From an uncultured Winogradskyella sp. (GTDB taxonomy: Bacteria > Bacteroidota > Bacteroidia > Flavobacteriales > Flavobacteriaceae), in NCBI RefSeq assembly GCF_947498345.1, contig NZ_CANMJY010000009.1, positions 62,001-126,000 of the forward strand: 64,000 nucleotides of DNA. Reading direction: 5' to 3'. The translations under genes and the position numbers were made by a program. Below, in pieces: positions 61,217-64,000 of the stretch (position 1 is the first letter of the stretch; every line of letters starts with the position of its first letter). Below the pieces are notes generated by a model. The model saw nothing but the letters and a program-made list of their open reading frames with translations. It did not search any database and was not told the DNA's origin.

Positions 61217-62223
61217 GCCTTATTAAAAAAATCCGATTGAATTTGCTCATTAACTCCATTTTGAAACTTCGTCATACTAAACCATTGGTGTATAGAATAA
61301 GACCCTGTTTCCCCTTTTTTATTTACGGCTATATAGCCAACTTGAAAGTCTTTATAGTTGCTATTGGGTTTGTTAACAATTCTGCTTATGGCTTCTTCAC
61401 AAGCTTCTTGAGGAGATTTACCTTGACGCATCAATTCTACCACAAGAAAGCTCCCCACCGTTTTTACGACTTCTTCGCCTAAACCTGTAGCTACTGCAGC
61501 ACCAATTTCATTATCCACAAATAAACCAGAACCTATAATAGGTGAATCACCAACACGACCTCCCATTTTGTATGCCAAGCCACTTGTAGTACAAGCTCCA
61601 GAAATATCCCCATTTTTATCTATGGCAAGCATGCCGATAGTATCGTGATTTTCTATGTTAATAATGGGTTTATATTTAGCCTCAACTTTCCATTTTTCCC
61701 AGGCTTCTTTTGAAGCATCTGTTAATAAATCTTCTGGTTTAAATCCACTTGAAATGGCAAATTGCTTAGCGCCTTCACCTGCTAACATTACGTGCGGAGT
61801 GTCTTCCATAACTTTTCTTGCTACTGAAACTGCATGCGTAATATTTTGAAGATAAACAACAGCCCCACAGTTACCATGTTTGTCCATAATACAGGCATCT
61901 AGGGTTACATTGCCGTCTCTATCCGGCAATCCACCTTTACCAACAGACTGACCTTTTTCATTAGCTTCTTCGACTCTGCAGCCTTGTTCTACTGCATCAA
62001 GTGAGTTTCCGTCAGCTTGTAGAACTTCCATAGCCTTCGCTGTTGCTTCCTTTACATGCCATGTAGCGATGACCAAGGGCAGACCTTGTAAATCGGCAAT
62101 AGCCTCATTATTTTCTTGAATATTTTTTTTAGAATCAGATTCATCACAACTTATAATTGCGTTTCCAACGGCTAATCCAACACCAGTTAATGACGCATTT
62201 TTAATAAATTTTCTACGGTTCAT
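61213..62223 (-). CDS. Glycosylasparaginase (N4-(beta-N-acetylglucosaminyl)-L-asparaginase) family protein
   Basis: The 336-aa Ntn hydrolase has a twin-arginine leader (MNRRKFIKNASLTGVGLAVG) and a possible lipobox (AIISC), so it is exported folded and may be lipid-anchored. Autocleavage is expected before Thr195 (ENHDTIGMLAIDKNG). Other motifs: DGNSLDAVEQGCRVEE, CTTSGLAYKMGGRVGDSPIIG and VATGLGEEVVKTVGSF. It releases Asp from GlcNAc-Asn in N-glycan breakdown. The upstream sugar transporter gene, 42 nt away on the same strand, fits a role in GlcNAc-peptide use. Confidence 0.9.
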   Translation of the reverse strand: MNRRKFIKNASLTGVGLAVGNAIISCDESDSKKNIQENNEAIADLQGLPLVIATWHVKEATAKAMEVLQADGNSLDAVEQGCRVEEANEKGQSVGKGGLPDRDGNVTLDACIMDKHGNCGAVVYLQNITHAVSVARKVMEDTPHVMLAGEGAKQFAISSGFKPEDLLTDASKEAWEKWKVEAKYKPIINIENHDTIGMLAIDKNGDISGACTTSGLAYKMGGRVGDSPIIGSGLFVDNEIGAAVATGLGEEVVKTVGSFLVVELMRQGKSPQEACEEAISRIVNKPNSNYKDFQVGYIAVNKKGETGSYSIHQWFSMTKFQNGVNEQIQSDFFNKA

Positions 62224-62241
62224 CGAAAAGTTTGTTTTACG

Positions 62242-62259
62242 TTTCCGCGAAAGCGGAAA
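62242..62259. repeat. Hairpin between MFS transporter and glycosylasparaginase genes
   Basis: TTTCCGC-gaaa-GCGGAAA is a perfect 7-bp stem with a GAAA tetraloop on the plus strand, followed by TCTTTTTTA. It resembles a short palindromic repeat seen in many flavobacterial genomes (from memory). In the minus-strand message it could protect one cistron. Confidence 0.6.
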
Positions 62260-62265
62260 TCTTTT

Positions 62266-63942
62266 TTAATACTCTACACCTTGCTTATCTAATACTTTTT
62301 TTGTTCTAAAGGCATAAAACAACAAGTATGCAAAACAAGCTACAGCAATCCAATAAGACGATTGAATGCTAAAGATATCAGCAATTTTTCCTTGTAAAGG
62401 TGGGATTATAGCACCACCTAAGATCATCATAATTAAAAATGCCGAACCTTGAGAGGTATATTTCCCTAAACCAGCAATACTTAATGTAAAAATACAAGGC
62501 CACATTATAGAGCAGAATAACCCACCAGATAAGAATGCGAATAAGGCCAAATTACCAGTTGTGAATAACCCAACCAACATTCCTATAACGCCTAAAACAC
62601 TAAAGATTTTTAAAGTTCTTACAGGATTATCCTTAGCTAAGAAGAAACCACCAATTTGAACAGCTACACATATTGCAAAAAACAAAATTTCATTGGTAGA
62701 GAAACTTTTCCCACCTGCATAATTAGCCACAAGAATAACTCCAAATGCTATATAAGGAACGATAATTAATAGTGCTTTTTTTAACCCTTTACTTGGATCG
62801 AAGACAGTGATAGCTCCTACCCATCGTCCAATCATTAATCCTCCCCAATATAATGAGATAAATGGTGCAATTCCGGCATCATTTAAAACTGGTAATCCTA
62901 AAGGGTTTAACTTGTTGACTTTATCGGCTACCGTTTTTAGAAGCTCACCTAAATTACTTTGAATGGTAACTTCCACGCCAACATAAGTGAATATGGCTAA
63001 CATACCTAAAACTAATTGAGGATATTTCATGGCGCCCCAACCTTTAGGGTTTTTTGATGCGCTACTATTAGCAATAAAAACAGAAACAATAACAGCTATC
63101 AAAGCGATAAAAAGTAAAACTAATCTTGTGTTTTCTACTTCTTCAGATGCTGAGGTGTCGCCAGAATAGGTGCTAAAAATATATCCGAAACAGGCTGCAA
63201 TAATTAAAGTTAGAATTATCAGTAAATTTCTTGCCTTATTAGCAGGTTCGAATACTGTTTCAGATTTTAAAGCAGGTAGTTTTTTTGAAAAATAAAAAAG
63301 AGCAGCAGCAACTAAAAATAAACCACCTACACCAAGATATAGTAATTGAACTGTAGTAAGAGTGATTTCATTATTTTTTATCATTCTTACTAATTCCTCA
63401 GGACTTACTGCTGCAGTACCAAATAGAACTAGTGCAACAACGATAGGTCCTATAGTTGTACCAAACGAATTAATACCTCCAGCCAAATTAAGACGATGAG
63501 AGCCTGTCTCTGGATCACCAAGTGCAATTGCAAAAGGATTTGCGCCAGTTTGTTGTAGCGAAAATCCTAGGCCAACTATAAACAAAGCAATTAAGACAAA
63601 ATAGAACACTGCTGTTTGACCCTGTTCTGCTCCAGCAGTAGCAGGATACATGATAAAGGCACCAATAGCAGATAATAAAAGACCATATATTATAACCTTT
63701 TTATAGCCCCAAGAATTGACGATATCTTTTTTAATCGAACTAGAAATAATAAATAATAAGAGCGCTCCTATATAATATGCTCCATAAAATGCAAAATCCA
63801 CCAATTGCGATTGAAACTGATCGATATTAAAATAGGTTTTACAAAAAGGGATAAACACACCATTAGATGCTGCAATAAATCCCCAGAAAAAGAAAACCGT
63901 TACTAAGGTTGCTAATGCCGATTTGTTGTTTTGATTACTCAT
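62266..63942 (-). CDS. Sugar MFS transporter (FucP/GluP/NagP-like)
   Basis: The 558-aa inner-membrane protein has FHS-family features: [22 protein letters not shown] in the first helix, [15 protein letters not shown], and [20 protein letters not shown] with the conserved QxGANP-like motif. It also has [17 protein letters not shown] and [20 protein letters not shown]. It is about 120 residues longer than typical FucP proteins because of an insertion at about 230-310 holding two extra hydrophobic spans ([37 protein letters not shown]), so about 14 spans are predicted. The substrate is a neutral or amino sugar. It precedes the glycosylasparaginase gene and probably shares its transcript. Confidence 0.9.
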   Translation of the reverse strand: MSNQNNKSALATLVTVFFFWGFIAASNGVFIPFCKTYFNIDQFQSQLVDFAFYGAYYIGALLLFIISSSIKKDIVNSWGYKKVIIYGLLLSAIGAFIMYPATAGAEQGQTAVFYFVLIALFIVGLGFSLQQTGANPFAIALGDPETGSHRLNLAGGINSFGTTIGPIVVALVLFGTAAVSPEELVRMIKNNEITLTTVQLLYLGVGGLFLVAAALFYFSKKLPALKSETVFEPANKARNLLIILTLIIAACFGYIFSTYSGDTSASEEVENTRLVLLFIALIAVIVSVFIANSSASKNPKGWGAMKYPQLVLGMLAIFTYVGVEVTIQSNLGELLKTVADKVNKLNPLGLPVLNDAGIAPFISLYWGGLMIGRWVGAITVFDPSKGLKKALLIIVPYIAFGVILVANYAGGKSFSTNEILFFAICVAVQIGGFFLAKDNPVRTLKIFSVLGVIGMLVGLFTTGNLALFAFLSGGLFCSIMWPCIFTLSIAGLGKYTSQGSAFLIMMILGGAIIPPLQGKIADIFSIQSSYWIAVACFAYLLFYAFRTKKVLDKQGVEY

Positions 63943-63964
63943 ATTTAGTTGTTGTTAGTTAGTT

Positions 63965-64000
63965 TTATTTTATCGAAATTTCATCAACAAAAATCCAGCT
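63965..64000 (-). CDS. Last residues of another minus-strand gene (partial)
   Basis: From the window edge one minus-strand frame reads SWIFVDEISIK and stops at 63965-63967, 22 nt before the MFS transporter start. The VDEISIK ending resembles that of beta-sandwich carbohydrate-binding modules of secreted enzymes. Only 11 residues are visible, so this is tentative; if right, it would be the upstream gene of the same sugar-use operon. Confidence 0.4.
   Translation of the reverse strand, partial: SWIFVDEISIK

Overview
The window is a low-GC stretch of a chromosome from a marine-type member of the Bacteroidota, most likely family Flavobacteriaceae. The evidence is internal. There are type IX secretion (T9SS) sorting domains and a PorP/SprF partner, OmpA proteins with thrombospondin type 3 repeats, an IPExxxVDY protein between rnc and pyk, and Bacteroidota-type promoters (TTTG, about 19 nt, TAnnTTTG). 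Gene spacing is tight and no strong Shine-Dalgarno sites are visible. The genus cannot be fixed from the sequence alone. I see no rRNA, tRNA, CRISPR array, insertion sequence or prophage.

Layout. 1-2.5 kb: end of an outer-membrane protein, hflX, and a nuclease/phosphatase-fold protein. 2.6-11.7 kb: a T9SS surface module made of a 1500-aa secreted multidomain protein, its SprF-like partner and an OmpA/TPR/PD40 protein, followed by a small T9SS-sorted protein and a protein with five 40-residue repeats. 11.7-14.9 kb: YciI-like lipoprotein, CYTH protein, dinB, and a frameshifted PD40 lipoprotein. 15-20.8 kb: serine hydrolase, membrane-anchored AraC regulator, S9 peptidase and HEAT-like protein. 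20.9-25.2 kb (minus): acpP-fabF-rnc-IPExxxVDY-pyk. 25.4-29.7 kb: purN, RNase H, PfkB kinase and purF. 29.7-30.2 kb: a gene-free gap with two tandem copies of an apparent small-RNA gene. 30.2-40.5 kb: sod, addA, kbl, ompA, addB and a broken alpha/beta hydrolase. 40.6-45.5 kb (minus): rplY, prs and the rplM-rpsI-rpsB-tsf operon with structured intergenic RNA. 45.5-49.4 kb: Sua5/TsaC, a cNMP-domain flavoprotein paired with a UBP zinc-finger protein, and a stand-alone TonB-plug protein. 49.4-53.8 kb: polA and a secreted sugar-dehydrogenase-like protein. 53.8-59.2 kb: a cyanophycin locus (isoaspartyl peptidase, GNAT protein, cyanophycinase, cyanophycin synthetase). 59.3-64 kb: small secreted protein, aldehyde dehydrogenase, glycosylasparaginase, sugar MFS transporter, and the tail of another gene.

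How the genes work together. Cyanophycin synthetase would store Asp and Arg as a polymer; cyanophycinase and isoaspartyl peptidase would return them to amino acids. The 2.6-10 kb trio matches the known arrangement in which a SprF-like protein helps export a protein carrying a type B sorting domain. AddA and AddB, about 3 kb apart, would form the double-strand-break helicase/nuclease. The ribosomal operon has a consensus promoter and candidate attenuators.

Most unusual points: the tandem small-RNA genes at 29.78 and 30.02 kb; the zinc-finger/flavoprotein pair at 46.5-48.5 kb; the cyanophycin locus in a flavobacterium; the folded leader before rpsB; the five-fold 120-bp repeat gene; and three genes damaged by single small lesions (near 14365, 39704 and 55431).
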